Part shown: in pieces, positions 27,155-39,689 of the stretch
Layout of the letters: each line of letters starts with the position of its first letter
Numbering within the stretch: position 1 is the stretch's first letter
Source: Actinopolyspora alba
GTDB taxonomy: Bacteria; Actinomycetota; Actinomycetes; Mycobacteriales; Pseudonocardiaceae
Reading direction: 5' to 3'
NCBI RefSeq assembly: GCF_900112765.1
Contig: NZ_FOMZ01000001.1
Coordinates: 124,001 to 188,000 of the forward strand
Length of the DNA: 64,000 nucleotides
Made by a program: the position numbers and the translations under genes
Notes under the pieces: model-generated
What the model saw: the letters and a program-made list of their open reading frames with translations, nothing else
Told to the model about the DNA's origin: nothing
Database searches by the model: none

Positions 27155-28303
27155 ATGAGACGCAGGAACATCGCGCTTACCGCCTCGGCCGGAGTCGCCG
27201 CCGGAGCGCTCGGACTCACCTCGATGACGCTTCCCGCCGGCGCGCAGAGCCCCCAGCTTCCCCAGGTGTCCGCCGATGAGCTGGTCGCTTCGGTGATGGA
27301 GTCGGATCCACCGGCACTCGCGGGCAGGATCACCGTGCACAACGAGCTCGGGTTACCCGCTCTCCCCGGAGCGGGCGAGGCGGGCGAGCTGCTCTCGGGC
27401 GGCGACAAGTCGATGCGGGTCTGGTACGACGGTCAGCAGCGGCAACGGATCTCGATGTCCAACGGTAGCGGCGAGACCACCGTGGTCGACGACGGCAACA
27501 CGGTGTGGAAGTGGGACTCCGCCGAGCGCACCGTGGTCAAGTACTCCCACGGGGAGTCCTCCCAGGGGGAGTCCGGGACGAAACGTCCAGACGCGGGCAC
27601 TCCGGCGGCCCCCTCGGAGATCGCTCAGCCCTCGGAGATCGCCCAGCGGCTCGTCGGCAAACTGCGGGACACCAGCACCGTGCAGGTGGACGGTACCGCG
27701 AGCGTCGCGGGGCGGGACGCCTACGAGCTGGTGCTGACGCCGAAACCGAACGAGCGCACCAAGCTGCGGGAGGTCAGGATCGCCGTGGGAGCCGAGAGTC
27801 GGATCCCGCTGCGGGTGGAGGTCAACACCAACGGTTCGAGCGATCCCGCGCTGCGGGCCGGGTTCTCCGAACTGAGCACGGGCGAGCAGGACGCGGAGCT
27901 GTTCCAGTTCACCCCGCCGGAGGACGCGAAGGTACGCACGCCCGAAAAACCCGAGGAGCGGAGTTCCGCTCCCTCCCGGCAGGGGAGCTCCGACTCCGGC
28001 GACGACAACCGTCCCAGGACCGAGGGAACCGGCTGGGACACGGTGGTGCTGAGCCGGTTGCCGGAGAACGCGATGCGTTCGTCGGCCGGTGACGATGAAC
28101 AGTCCGCACCCGGTGCGGCCGAAGCCGGGGGAACCGGTGTTCGCGCCATGGCCGAGCGCATGGGATCGCCGGTCAGCGGATCGTGGGGCCACGGCTGGGT
28201 GATCAACACCTCGGTCGGCTCGGCGGTACTGACCTCCGACGGCCGGGTGGCCGCGGGAGCGGTTCCGCAGCAGGTACTGATCGAGGCACTGCGGGACTCC
28301 TGA
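27155..28303 (+). CDS. LolA/RseB-like secreted lipid- or signal-binding protein
   Basis: A 382-residue protein with an N-terminal signal peptide (RRNIALTASAGVAAGALGL, cleavage near AGAQS). It has a LolA-like half-barrel pattern (MRVWYDGQQRQRISM, DDGNTVWKWDSAERTVVKY) and a second domain (YELVLTPKPNERTKLREVRI). A disordered Pro/Ser/Glu stretch and a conserved C-terminal block follow. Gram-positive LolA-like proteins are thought to bind lipids or act in envelope sensing like RseB. The stop overlaps the ATG of the ABC ATPase gene by one nt (TGATG), so the three genes form one operon. Confidence 0.82.
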   Translation: MRRRNIALTASAGVAAGALGLTSMTLPAGAQSPQLPQVSADELVASVMESDPPALAGRITVHNELGLPALPGAGEAGELLSGGDKSMRVWYDGQQRQRISMSNGSGETTVVDDGNTVWKWDSAERTVVKYSHGESSQGESGTKRPDAGTPAAPSEIAQPSEIAQRLVGKLRDTSTVQVDGTASVAGRDAYELVLTPKPNERTKLREVRIAVGAESRIPLRVEVNTNGSSDPALRAGFSELSTGEQDAELFQFTPPEDAKVRTPEKPEERSSAPSRQGSSDSGDDNRPRTEGTGWDTVVLSRLPENAMRSSAGDDEQSAPGAAEAGGTGVRAMAERMGSPVSGSWGHGWVINTSVGSAVLTSDGRVAAGAVPQQVLIEALRDS

Positions 28304-29283
28304 TGACAGGACCCGCTGACACCGCCGAGGCGGGGGCCACGAGCGCCCCCGTCTCCGGGCGGGACGAACCGGAACCCGCACTGCGCACCAGCTCGCTACG
28401 CAAGACCTACGGCGGGACAGTGGCGGTCGCCGATGTGGACCTGTGGGTACCGCGCGGTGCGGTGGTCGGCATGCTCGGCCCGAACGGATCGGGCAAGACC
28501 ACCACGATCCGGATGCTGCTGGGGCTGACCGAGCCGTCCTCCGGATCGGTCGAACTGCTCGGACACCGCATGCCGGACCAGAGCGGTCGTGCACTGCCTT
28601 CGGTGGGAGCCCTGGTGGAAGGACCGGGGTTTCACCCCTTCATGTCGGGTAGGCGGAACCTGCTCCGCTGTGCCGCCATGGAGCCCGCGCTGTACGGCTC
28701 GGACATCGCCACGGCGGTGCGGCAGGCACTGGAGCGAGTGGGCCTCGTCGAGGCCGCGGAGCGCAAGTACCGCTCCTACTCGCTGGGCATGAAGCAGCGG
28801 CTCGGGCTGGCAGCCGCGCTGCTCGTGCCGCGCGACCTCGTGGTGCTCGACGAACCCACGAACGGTCTGGATCCGGCCGGCACCAGGGAAATACGTCGAA
28901 TCATCGCGGAGCTGCACGCGAACGGGACAACGGTGGTGGTCTCCTCACACCTGCTGTCCGAGGTGGAGGCGACCTGCACCCACGCGGCCGTGCTGCAGGC
29001 GGGTTCGCTGATCGCCCAGGGCGAGTTGGCGACCCTGCTGGAGTCCGGCGGCCCCAATCTGCTGCTCCGGGTCTCCGACAACGACTCGGGGCTGGAAGCG
29101 CTGCGGCAGAGCGGCATACCGGCTCGCGTGGAGCTGGGAGAGCTACGAGTGGAACTGTCCGAAACGGACGCACCCGAAGTCGTCGCGGCACTGGTGCACG
29201 CCGGGATCGGGGTGCACGAGGCACGCCGGGACCGTGCCGGCCTGGAGGAGATCTTCGCTCGACTCACCGAGGGGGAGTCATGA
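28303..29283 (+). CDS. ABC transporter ATP-binding protein (ABC-2 exporter type)
   Basis: A 326-residue ATPase. A Walker A (LGPNGSGKTT), Q-loop region, signature (YSLGMKQRLGLAAALL), Walker B (LVVLDEPTNGLDP) and H-loop (VVVSSHLLSEVE) are all intact. The C-terminal 90 residues are an extra regulatory-type domain common in drug/antimicrobial peptide exporters such as BcrA-like proteins. It pairs with the following permease (ATGA overlap). Substrate unknown; linkage to a LolA-like protein and a two-component system suggests an envelope-stress or lipid/peptide export role. Confidence 0.94.
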   Translation: MTGPADTAEAGATSAPVSGRDEPEPALRTSSLRKTYGGTVAVADVDLWVPRGAVVGMLGPNGSGKTTTIRMLLGLTEPSSGSVELLGHRMPDQSGRALPSVGALVEGPGFHPFMSGRRNLLRCAAMEPALYGSDIATAVRQALERVGLVEAAERKYRSYSLGMKQRLGLAAALLVPRDLVVLDEPTNGLDPAGTREIRRIIAELHANGTTVVVSSHLLSEVEATCTHAAVLQAGSLIAQGELATLLESGGPNLLLRVSDNDSGLEALRQSGIPARVELGELRVELSETDAPEVVAALVHAGIGVHEARRDRAGLEEIFARLTEGES

Positions 29284-30140
29284 CGGGAACGGCCTCACGA
29301 GTCGAGCTGCCGTCCGGCGTCCGGCAGCGTGCTTCGGCGCCGTTCGGGCGAGTGGTGGGCTCCGAGCTGAGTTGGATACTGCACCGGCCGCGCAATCTGC
29401 TCGCGCTGCTCGGGCTGGCGGTGATCCCCGTCCTGATCGGAACGGTGCTCGCCATAACCGGAGGCCCTTCAGGCGGAACGGGACTGTTCTCGGCGGTCGC
29501 GGGCAACGGGCTGGTCCTTCCGGTGCTGGCCCTGATGCTGACGCAGAACCTGCTGCTGCCGTTGATCACCGCGATGGTGGCCGCCGACGGACTGGCGGGC
29601 GAAGCGGCCAACGGCACGCTGCGCGGACTGCTGCTGGCACCGGTCGGCAGGGTACGGCTGGTGGTGGTCAAAGCGCTGGGCGTGCTGCTGATGGTGGTGC
29701 TCGCCGTCGGGGTCGTCGCGTTGAGCGGAGTGCTGACCGGACTGCTGATCGTCGGAAGCGACGGTCTGGTCACCCTGTCCGGCACCACTCTCCCGCTGGG
29801 GGAAGCACTGGGCAGGGTCGCACTGGCGACGGGTTGGTGCGCGGTACAGATGGCCGCGGTCGGCGCGGTCGCGCTGGCGATATCCGCGACGACCGAGCAC
29901 TCGCTGCTGGTGCTGATCGCCACGGTGGGGGGTTTGATCGTGTTCGGGGTGCTGGAGGCCATCCCGGCCCTGGAGTGGCTCAAGCCGATCTTCATAACCG
30001 CCGACTGGTACTCCATCAGCGATGTGCTGAGCGATCCGATCCGCTGGAACGATCTGGTGGACGGGCTGTGGCGCGCCGGTTGCTACATGCTGGTGGGCTT
30101 TTCGGCGGCGGTCGCACGGATGGCCACCAAGGACACCTGA
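29280..30140 (+). CDS. ABC-2 type transporter permease
   Basis: A 286-residue integral membrane protein with six predicted helices, among them ALLGLAVIPVLIGTVLA, VVLAVGVVALSGVLTGLLIV, MAAVGAVALAISATTE and IATVGGLIVFGVLEAI. Its cytosolic loop ADGLAGEAANGTLRGLLLAPVGR is the canonical ABC-2 signature. Together with the ATPase it would form the exporter. The start overlaps the ATPase stop by four nt. It ends 96 nt before a perfect hairpin terminator. Confidence 0.92.
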   Translation: MTGTASRVELPSGVRQRASAPFGRVVGSELSWILHRPRNLLALLGLAVIPVLIGTVLAITGGPSGGTGLFSAVAGNGLVLPVLALMLTQNLLLPLITAMVAADGLAGEAANGTLRGLLLAPVGRVRLVVVKALGVLLMVVLAVGVVALSGVLTGLLIVGSDGLVTLSGTTLPLGEALGRVALATGWCAVQMAAVGAVALAISATTEHSLLVLIATVGGLIVFGVLEAIPALEWLKPIFITADWYSISDVLSDPIRWNDLVDGLWRAGCYMLVGFSAAVARMATKDT

Positions 30141-30235
30141 TCGCTCGAACCGGACGAGCTGCGAGTTCCACCACGACCGTCCATCGGTCGTTGCAGTGTT
30201 CCGGATGACCTCGCCGAAAGCCACCGAGGACGCAC

Positions 30236-30270
30236 GACCGCCCCGGTCGAAGGTTACGAACGGGGCGGTC
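30236..30270. terminator. perfect 10-bp hairpin, bidirectional terminator
   Basis: GACCGCCCCG and CGGGGCGGTC pair perfectly around a 15-nt loop. It lies between the 3' ends of the ABC permease (+) and the convergent M14 carboxypeptidase gene (-). Confidence 0.7.
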
Positions 30271-30298
30271 TCGGGATGACCCGTCTCACCTCCAGGAG

Positions 30299-32164
30299 TC
30301 AGCTCGCGAAGCAGTAGGCGCTACCACCGAAGTTCCAGCAGTCCACCCCTCGCGTCGCGGAATCCGAGTGGCCATTGCCGTCGATCACGGTCAACTCGAC
30401 GATGTAGCTGTCGGTCGCGGCCGGATAGGCGTGGTCCGTCGTCACTCCACTGCCGCTGTCCCCGTCACCGAAGCTCCAGCCGTACTCGACGATGTCGCCG
30501 TCCGGATCGGTGCTCTCGCCCGCGTCGAACGAGCATTCATCGTAGTCGCAGTTGACGATGAACGAGGCCGAGGGCGGCTCACCGGAACCGGGCGGTGTCC
30601 CGACGTCGACCGTCTTCGTCACCTCGTCGGTGTTGCCCGCGTCATCGGTGACCGTGAGTGTCACCCGATACTCACCGGCCTCGGCGTAACTGTGCGAGGG
30701 GCGCACGCCGGTTCCGGTGGCACCGTCACCGAAGGTCCACTCGTAGGAGCGCACCGAACCGTCCGGGTCCCTCGTCGCCGAGGCGTCGAAGGAGCAGAAG
30801 GCTTCGGAGTCGGAGCATTCAGCCGAGAACCGGGCCGTGGGAACGCCGTTCCCACCGCCGCAGTACTTCTCCCCCTCGCCGATGGCGCTGTAAGGGCAGT
30901 CGGAGTAGTCGAGCAGCGACAACACTGCCTCACGATTGCGTTCGGTCTCGCGATCGATCACCTCGTCCGGTGGGTAGAAGCCGGGACTGCTGGATTCCGG
31001 ATACATCTCGAAGGTGAACGAGAAGATCCCCTGCTCGGCCCACATCCAGTCGTTGACCGAACCGTCGGTGATGTAGAGATCACTGGACTGCTGCGGCGTG
31101 TAGTCGTTCGTCGCCGCCAGCTCCTCACCGATCGTCACGAACGTCTCGTGCGCGTCCCGCGACATGTCCGAACCGGTGTCGTCATAGGTGTAGCCCATCG
31201 GCCACAGCACCAGCTCACTGTAGGTGTGGAAGTCGATGTGGGCCTCGATTTGTTGCTCACCGTCGACCACGCGACCGCGCACGAAGTCTGCCACCGCGCT
31301 GACTTCGGGAGCGGATTCGGGGCTCGGGCCCCGGTATGTGCTGCTGCTCGGATTCCCCGAGGAGCCTCCGCAGCAGCCCCACTGATAGGCCCAGTTCCGG
31401 TTCAGATCGGTACCGACGGCACCCTCGTTCGGCTGGCGGTTCTTGCGCCAGGAACGGTACCGACTGCCGTCGATATCGTATTCGACACCGTCCGGATTGA
31501 CCATGGGCAGAATCCAGACCTCCCTGGAATCCACCAGCTCGGTGACGCGGCTGTCCGAACCGTAGGACTCGGTGAGCATATCGGCGATGTAGAGCGCCAT
31601 CTCGGGAGTGAGATGCTCGCGAGCGTGCTGGTTCGCGGTGAAGAGCACTTCGGGTTCGTTCTCGTCGGTCTCGGCGTCGTCGCTGATCTTGATTCCCGGA
31701 ATGTCCCGGCCCTCGTAGGTCTGCCCCACCGTGAAGCGGTCGGACAGATCCGGGTGTTCGGAGGCGATCCGGTCCAGTTCGGCCACGATCTCGCCGTAGT
31801 CGTGGTATCCGGAGTCCTCCGAGGGGAAGTCCTGGGTTCGAGCGAGTCGCTCGGTTTCGAATCCGAGTCGCCGGACCGAGCTCAGTTCACTCGGTAAAGC
31901 GGTGATGGTGACCGTGTGCTTGTCGACGCCCTCGATGGAGGAGCCCGTACGGGCGATACTGGTGCGTTCTTCCTTGGTGTCCACACCGAGCACGCGGTAG
32001 ATGTCCGACGTCGGCGCGTTTCCGAAGGGGGAACCGGGTCCGGACTCCGTCGCCACGGCCGTGCCGCTCGGGTTCGGAACATCAGCGGCTCGCTGGTCCG
32101 CTTGCGAGACGGCGGGGGTCAGCAGGGCGAGGCCGATACCGGCGGCCACTATTCTTTTGATCAT
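30299..32164 (-). CDS. secreted zinc carboxypeptidase (M14) with two PKD domains
   Basis: A 621-residue exoenzyme. A signal peptide ([22 protein letters not shown]) and a propeptide of about 90 residues precede an M14 catalytic domain. Zinc ligands lie in [11 protein letters not shown] and [10 protein letters not shown], the catalytic Glu is in FTFEMYPES and the substrate Arg is in [11 protein letters not shown]. The C-terminal third holds two PKD domains, each with the WxFGDG motif ([16 protein letters not shown]), ending in [13 protein letters not shown]. That last domain is nearly the same as the tail of the neighbouring S8 protease. ATG 32164 follows GGGAGAA. Role: extracellular protein degradation. 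Confidence 0.93.
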   Translation of the reverse strand: MIKRIVAAGIGLALLTPAVSQADQRAADVPNPSGTAVATESGPGSPFGNAPTSDIYRVLGVDTKEERTSIARTGSSIEGVDKHTVTITALPSELSSVRRLGFETERLARTQDFPSEDSGYHDYGEIVAELDRIASEHPDLSDRFTVGQTYEGRDIPGIKISDDAETDENEPEVLFTANQHAREHLTPEMALYIADMLTESYGSDSRVTELVDSREVWILPMVNPDGVEYDIDGSRYRSWRKNRQPNEGAVGTDLNRNWAYQWGCCGGSSGNPSSSTYRGPSPESAPEVSAVADFVRGRVVDGEQQIEAHIDFHTYSELVLWPMGYTYDDTGSDMSRDAHETFVTIGEELAATNDYTPQQSSDLYITDGSVNDWMWAEQGIFSFTFEMYPESSSPGFYPPDEVIDRETERNREAVLSLLDYSDCPYSAIGEGEKYCGGGNGVPTARFSAECSDSEAFCSFDASATRDPDGSVRSYEWTFGDGATGTGVRPSHSYAEAGEYRVTLTVTDDAGNTDEVTKTVDVGTPPGSGEPPSASFIVNCDYDECSFDAGESTDPDGDIVEYGWSFGDGDSGSGVTTDHAYPAATDSYIVELTVIDGNGHSDSATRGVDCWNFGGSAYCFAS

Positions 32165-32273
32165 CGAGTTCTCCCGTATACGGTTGAACAGGTGGTCGGG
32201 TGGTACCGCGCGGCGGCACCACCCGACCCGTCCCCGGATGCGACCGGCACCGGGGTGTCATCGGTGAGCGGCG

Positions 32274-33833
32274 TCAGCCCGCGAAGCAGTAGGCGCTGCC
32301 GCTGAAGTTCCAGCAGTCCACCTCTCGCGTGGCCGAATCGGAGTTGTCCTTGCTGTCGGTCACGGTCAGCTCGACGGTGTAGGAGCCGTTGGCGGCGGGG
32401 AAAGCGTGGTCGACCTTCGCGCCGGTGGCGGTTTCGCCGTCACCGAAGTTCCAGGCGTATCCGGTGATGTCGCCGTCGGCATCGGTGCTTTCACTCGCGT
32501 CGAAAGCGCACTCGCTCCATCCGCAGTTCACGGTGAAGGACGCGCTGGGGGCACGGCCCTCGCCGGGATCGGGATCCGGCTCGCCTCCGCCGTCGCTCAG
32601 ATAGGAGACGTTGAGCAGTCTGTTCGGCGAACCCTGCCCGATGCCGGTGAGTCGGCCGGCGGACGCGTTGTTCACCAGCGCGTCGCTGACCTGCCGAGGT
32701 GTCGCGTTCGGATTCTCCCCGAGATGCAGGGCGGCGGCACCCGCGACGTGCGGCGAGGCCATCGACGTGCCGTTCTTGGACTCCGTGGCGGAGTCGCCCG
32801 AATTCGACGCGGAGGTGATGTCGGTTCCGGGGGCGAAGATGTCCAGGCAGCTACCGTAATTGGATTCGGCGCCCGGGATCGCGGGCCACGTGGAGCGCTC
32901 GTCGCTGCCGTTGGAAGCTCCGACGGTGATCGCGTTCGGAGTCCGGGCAGGTGTCACGTCGCAAGCGTCCTTTCCGGAGTTGCCTGCCGCCACGGCAACC
33001 GTCACTCCCGATTCCACGGCTCCAGCGACCGCGTCGTCCACCGACTCGTTCGGGCTGCCGCCGATGCTCATATTGGCCACGGCGGGCCCGTCCGCGTTCT
33101 CGGCGACCCAGTCGATACCGGAGATGACCTGCGACCAGGCTCCCCGGCCGTCACAGCCGAGAACCCGAACCCCGACCAGCGTCGTCTCCTTCGCCATGCC
33201 GTAGGTCTCGCCGCCGACAGTGCCCGCCACGTGGGTTCCGTGCCCGTTGCAGTCCCCGGCATCGGGGTCGTCGTCGACGAAGTCGTACCCGCTTCGGGCA
33301 CGGTCCTCGAACTCGTCGTGGCTGGTTCGCACACCGGTATCGATGATGTAGCTCGTGACACCGCTGCCCGCGCTCGTCGGGTAGGAGTAGGTGTCGTCGA
33401 GCGGCAGTTCCGACTGGTCGCTACGGTCGAGTCCCCACGTGGGATTGTTCTGGTTGTCCATCGTGTGGACGGCGGAGTCCTGCTCGACGTAGGCGACGCC
33501 GGGCTCACCGGCGAGATCACGCGCCTGCTGCTCGCTCATCCGCGCCGAGAAACCGTTCAGCGCCGTGTCGTACGTCGCCAGCAACTGTCCGCGGTGTTCG
33601 TCGGAAAGCGAGCGTGCCCTGGCGCCGACCGACCGCGTCCCGGCTCCGTCCTCGAATACGACGATGTAGTTCTCCGAGATGGCAGCGGGGTCGTCGAGAC
33701 CTCGGATCTGGCCGTCCGCCGCGGACTGTTGAGCGACAGCGGTGCCACCCGCCGCGAATGCGGCCACGGCAGTGGCTCCTGACAACGCGCACGCCCCCGC
33801 GGTGCGTCTCAGGGACCGACGGTGTTCCTTCAT
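32274..33833 (-). CDS. secreted subtilisin-type serine protease (S8) with C-terminal PKD-like domain
   Basis: A 519-residue secreted protease. A twin-Arg-containing signal region (KEHRRSLRRTAGACALSGAT) and an I9-type propeptide (YIVVFEDGAG...SARMSEQQARDLA) precede the S8 domain. The catalytic Asp is in YIIDTGVR, His in NGHGTHVAGT, the oxyanion Asn in AAGNSG and Ser in NGTSMASPHVAGAA. The domain order is that of the proteinase K / aqualysin group. The final 90 residues form a PKD-like domain (YAWNFGDG) ending in CWNFSGSAYCFAG. ATG 33833 has GGAG seven nt upstream. It lies 109 nt ahead of the M14 gene. Confidence 0.94.
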   Translation of the reverse strand: MKEHRRSLRRTAGACALSGATAVAAFAAGGTAVAQQSAADGQIRGLDDPAAISENYIVVFEDGAGTRSVGARARSLSDEHRGQLLATYDTALNGFSARMSEQQARDLAGEPGVAYVEQDSAVHTMDNQNNPTWGLDRSDQSELPLDDTYSYPTSAGSGVTSYIIDTGVRTSHDEFEDRARSGYDFVDDDPDAGDCNGHGTHVAGTVGGETYGMAKETTLVGVRVLGCDGRGAWSQVISGIDWVAENADGPAVANMSIGGSPNESVDDAVAGAVESGVTVAVAAGNSGKDACDVTPARTPNAITVGASNGSDERSTWPAIPGAESNYGSCLDIFAPGTDITSASNSGDSATESKNGTSMASPHVAGAAALHLGENPNATPRQVSDALVNNASAGRLTGIGQGSPNRLLNVSYLSDGGGEPDPDPGEGRAPSASFTVNCGWSECAFDASESTDADGDITGYAWNFGDGETATGAKVDHAFPAANGSYTVELTVTDSKDNSDSATREVDCWNFSGSAYCFAG

Positions 33834-33956
33834 CGGGTGCTCCAATAGCCATCGATCTGGTGTGCGATACGGCGCGGCAACCGATTAACGCTTACTCAGT
33901 GCCACGCGATAGATCACTCTTGGAGGTGAAACCGCTAGGAACAATCCGGGGACTAC

Positions 33957-33972
33957 TACGTACCGATACGTA
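33957..33972. promoter_or_regulatory. inverted repeat TACGTA-N4-TACGTA
   Basis: Two TACGTA hexamers separated by CCGA lie in the 256-nt divergent region between the S8 protease gene and the LAL regulator gene. The region is clearly less GC-rich than its surroundings, as promoters often are. It could be an operator for either gene; the binding protein is unknown. Confidence 0.4.
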
Positions 33973-34089
33973 TTTAAGGCGAGAATTCCGGTACGGACAT
34001 CAATCTAAAGTGGGTTACCTTCACACGATGGTGTGGCTATGGTTGATGACACACTTCATGCACCGTTCGGCGTAGTCACCGGAGGCTGT

Positions 34090-37044
34090 ATGGCGAACGC
34101 GGTACGTTCTTCCGCTGGGCACACTTCTCACCACGCGACGGTGCGCACGACCTCACCGGTACTGGTCGGCCGAACGGCGGAACTGAACACGCTGCTCGAT
34201 TACGCGACCGACTCACCCTCGGCGATTTTCGTGGAAGGTGAAGCGGGTATCGGAAAGACCCGCATCGTGCACGAACTGATCGAGCACCCCCGACTGGCGG
34301 GAAAACGATTCCTGACCGCGCACTGCCAACCCATGCGCGAACCGTTCCCCTACGGTGTCCTACTGGACGCGCTGCGCGCGGCGGGCAACCGAATCACCCC
34401 AGTCACCGAGCTGAGTCCGGTGACGGGGGTACTGCGGAGCTACCTTCCGGAACTGGCCGGGATACTGCCACCGGCCCCGGAACAACTCCACGACACACGT
34501 GCCGAACGGCACCGTCTCTTCCGTGCGGTTCGCGAGTTGCTCGACGCGTTCGGTCACACCGTGCTGATCGTCGAGGACCTGCACTGGGCCGACGAGGACT
34601 CGCGCGATCTGCTCCGCTTCCTGCTGGCCGAACTGCCGAGTCACTTCACGCTGCTGGTCACCTATCGGCGCGAGGAAGTAGCGGGCGGCATGCCGCTCGG
34701 TCCCGCCTGCCGTTCATCCGCTTCGGACAAAACCGCCACGGTCGTCGTCGGACCGCTCGACGTGTCCGGCGTGCAGCGGCTGACCGCCGCCATCCTCGGT
34801 GACTGCTTCGTCTCACCCGACTTCGCCGCACGGCTCCACGAGCGAACCGCGGGCATCCCGTTCGTGCTGGAGGAAACACTACGGGCCCTGCGTGATCCGG
34901 CGGGAGCGGTGCGAACGGACGGCGTTCGGGCACGCCGCCTGCTGGAGGAGGCCGAGGTACCCGCGCTGCTCCGCGAAGCCGCGCTGGAGCGGCTGTCCCG
35001 ACTCTCGGACTCCGCCAGACGTACCACCCAGACAGCCGCCGTACTGGGAATCCCGGCCTCGACGCGGCTGCTCGGTGATATGACGGCGTTTTCCGCTGAA
35101 AACGTACGTGCCGCCCTGACCGAAGCGATCGAAGCCGGAATCCTGTTCGAATGCGGTCGAGCGCGCTACGGGTTCCGACACGCGTTGGCACGCCAGGCCG
35201 TGTACTGGACGTTACCCGGTCCCGATCGGGAGCGGCTGCACGCGCGCGCGGCGATCGAGCTCGCTCGTACCGTCCCACAACCGCTGGTGCGGCTCGCCGA
35301 GCACAGTCGATACGCGGGCGCACACGAGGACTGGCTGTACTACGCCGAAGCCGCCTCCGACCAGGCGGGTGAAGTCGGTGACGCGGCCACGGCGACGAGC
35401 TCGCTACAGGCGCTGCTCGACGAAGCCGACCTCGCCCCGTCGGACGTGGGCAGGCTCGCGGGCAAACTGAGCCGAGTGGCCTACACCGGACTCAATCAGC
35501 ACGAGGTCACGGCGGCGTTGGAGCGGCTGCTCTCCGACTCTCGCCTGCCCGCCTCGGTACGCGGTGAGGTACGGCTGGCACTGGGGCTGCTGCTCAGCAG
35601 ACAGTCCGGTGGACTCGAATCCGGCCGCACCGCGATCACCAACGCTATCGACGAGCTGACCGGACGCCCCCAACTGCGGGTGAAGGCGATGTCGGTGCTC
35701 GCGCAGCCCTACATCGGTGCCGTCGCACTCGGCGAACATCGGGCTTGGATGAGTGAAGTCGACAGGGCCGTCGAGGACGAGCCCGATGCGTCGTTTCGAC
35801 TGAGCATGCTCGCCAACAACGCGCCGGCCCAACTCATGATCGGAGAGCCCTCGGCGTGGCGGGCGATCGAACGGCTGCCCACGAGCACGGACACCTCACA
35901 CGAACAACGCGATCTCGCTAGGGCACACTGCAACATCGCGGATTCCTGTTCCTGGGTCGGCCACTTCGAAACGGCGCGAGGTTATCTGAACAGCGGGATC
36001 CGCTTGGCCAACGACTGCGGAGCACCGTTCATAGTCAGTACGGCACGCGCGACACGAGCACATCTGGACTGGGTGACCGGCCATTGGCACGGCCTGGCCG
36101 AACGCGCGGCGACGTTGCACGAGGAGTACCGCGACCTGCTACCCGTGGCCAGCGAACTCTCGCTGATCATGGGGTGCCTGGCCGTGGCGACCGGACAGTG
36201 GCAGCGTGCCGAACGACATCTGCGTGACACCGGTATGGACGATCCCAACAACGCCTACGCCCCCGTGGTCGTCAACGCCTATGCGGCCACGTTACGTATG
36301 CTGTCGGCGCAGCGGGAGCACGACAGAGCCGCGGAGATCGCGGATATCGGTATCCGACTGGTGCGCCGCAAGGAGGCGTGGGTTTGGGCCGCCGAACTGG
36401 TCCCCGGAGCCGTCGCGGCTCAGCTGCGGGTCGGACGCGTGGCGGCGGCCGAGCGGGTGGCCGAAACGTTCGACACGGCGGTGGCCGGCCTCGACGCTCC
36501 GGCCGCGAGGGCCGCGCGTCCGATGTGCCGTGGTCTGCTGGCGGCTCGGTGCGGGGACGAACGAGCAGGTCGGTTGTTGGAAGAGGCACGTGATCGTGCT
36601 GTCAATCTACCCGCGCCGTACTTCGCCGCGCTCGCGGCGGAGCGATTGTGCCGATGGCGCGTCGAACGTGCCCGAACTGACCGGGACAGGACCACGGAAT
36701 CGGCGGACGGCTGTGCGGATCCCGCGGCGTTCGGAGCGTTGGCCGAGGAGTTCGACGCGCTCGGGGCCACCCACGACGCCGCCCGCTGCCGGTACGCGTT
36801 GCGGGAGCACGGTGTCACGCAGTCCTCGCGGCGCGGCAGACGGGGATACGGCGAGCAGCTGTCGCCTCGGGAAGAAGAGGTGTGTCGATTCGTCCGGGAC
36901 GGAAACACCAACCGCGAGATCGCGCGGGTCATGTTCCTTTCGACACGCACGGTCGAGCAGCACGTCGCCAACGTGCTGCGCAAGCTCAAGCTCGCTTCCC
37001 GCGAGCAACTTCGACACCGCTCACCGGAACACCGCCGAGTGTGA
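34090..37044 (+). CDS. LuxR family transcriptional regulator, large ATP-binding (LAL/MalT-like) type
   Basis: A 984-residue regulator. The N-terminal AAA-type ATPase has Walker A (EGEAGIGKTR), a Walker B-like segment (TVLIVEDLHWADED) and the VGRTAEL opening typical of LAL proteins. A long helical TPR-like middle follows. The C-terminal LuxR HTH is LSPREEEVCRFVRDGNTNREIARVM...STRTVEQHVANVLRKLKL. LAL proteins activate secondary-metabolite or catabolic operons on ligand and ATP binding. ATG 34090 follows GGAGG by four nt. It lies directly upstream of geosmin synthase on the same strand and divergent from the protease genes. Confidence 0.93.
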   Translation: MANAVRSSAGHTSHHATVRTTSPVLVGRTAELNTLLDYATDSPSAIFVEGEAGIGKTRIVHELIEHPRLAGKRFLTAHCQPMREPFPYGVLLDALRAAGNRITPVTELSPVTGVLRSYLPELAGILPPAPEQLHDTRAERHRLFRAVRELLDAFGHTVLIVEDLHWADEDSRDLLRFLLAELPSHFTLLVTYRREEVAGGMPLGPACRSSASDKTATVVVGPLDVSGVQRLTAAILGDCFVSPDFAARLHERTAGIPFVLEETLRALRDPAGAVRTDGVRARRLLEEAEVPALLREAALERLSRLSDSARRTTQTAAVLGIPASTRLLGDMTAFSAENVRAALTEAIEAGILFECGRARYGFRHALARQAVYWTLPGPDRERLHARAAIELARTVPQPLVRLAEHSRYAGAHEDWLYYAEAASDQAGEVGDAATATSSLQALLDEADLAPSDVGRLAGKLSRVAYTGLNQHEVTAALERLLSDSRLPASVRGEVRLALGLLLSRQSGGLESGRTAITNAIDELTGRPQLRVKAMSVLAQPYIGAVALGEHRAWMSEVDRAVEDEPDASFRLSMLANNAPAQLMIGEPSAWRAIERLPTSTDTSHEQRDLARAHCNIADSCSWVGHFETARGYLNSGIRLANDCGAPFIVSTARATRAHLDWVTGHWHGLAERAATLHEEYRDLLPVASELSLIMGCLAVATGQWQRAERHLRDTGMDDPNNAYAPVVVNAYAATLRMLSAQREHDRAAEIADIGIRLVRRKEAWVWAAELVPGAVAAQLRVGRVAAAERVAETFDTAVAGLDAPAARAARPMCRGLLAARCGDERAGRLLEEARDRAVNLPAPYFAALAAERLCRWRVERARTDRDRTTESADGCADPAAFGALAEEFDALGATHDAARCRYALREHGVTQSSRRGRRGYGEQLSPREEEVCRFVRDGNTNREIARVMFLSTRTVEQHVANVLRKLKLASREQLRHRSPEHRRV

Positions 37045-39579
<2,535 letters not shown>

Positions 39580-39689
39580 GCGGGAGCTCTCACCGGTCGT
39601 GCCCACTCGAAGTCGGGGCTCCCGCGACGAGGATCCGCGAAAGGTTCCGTCGGACGAGCACCTGCGAAAACCCGGTCGACGGAGTCGCG

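Noticed and set aside
30368-31897. 509-codon + strand frame opposite the M14 carboxypeptidase
   Set aside because: Antisense shadow of a gene with intact catalytic motifs.
39580-39689. Terminator after geoA (GCGGGAGC/GCTCCCGC)
   Set aside because: An 8-bp stem with a 30-nt loop is too weak to call.
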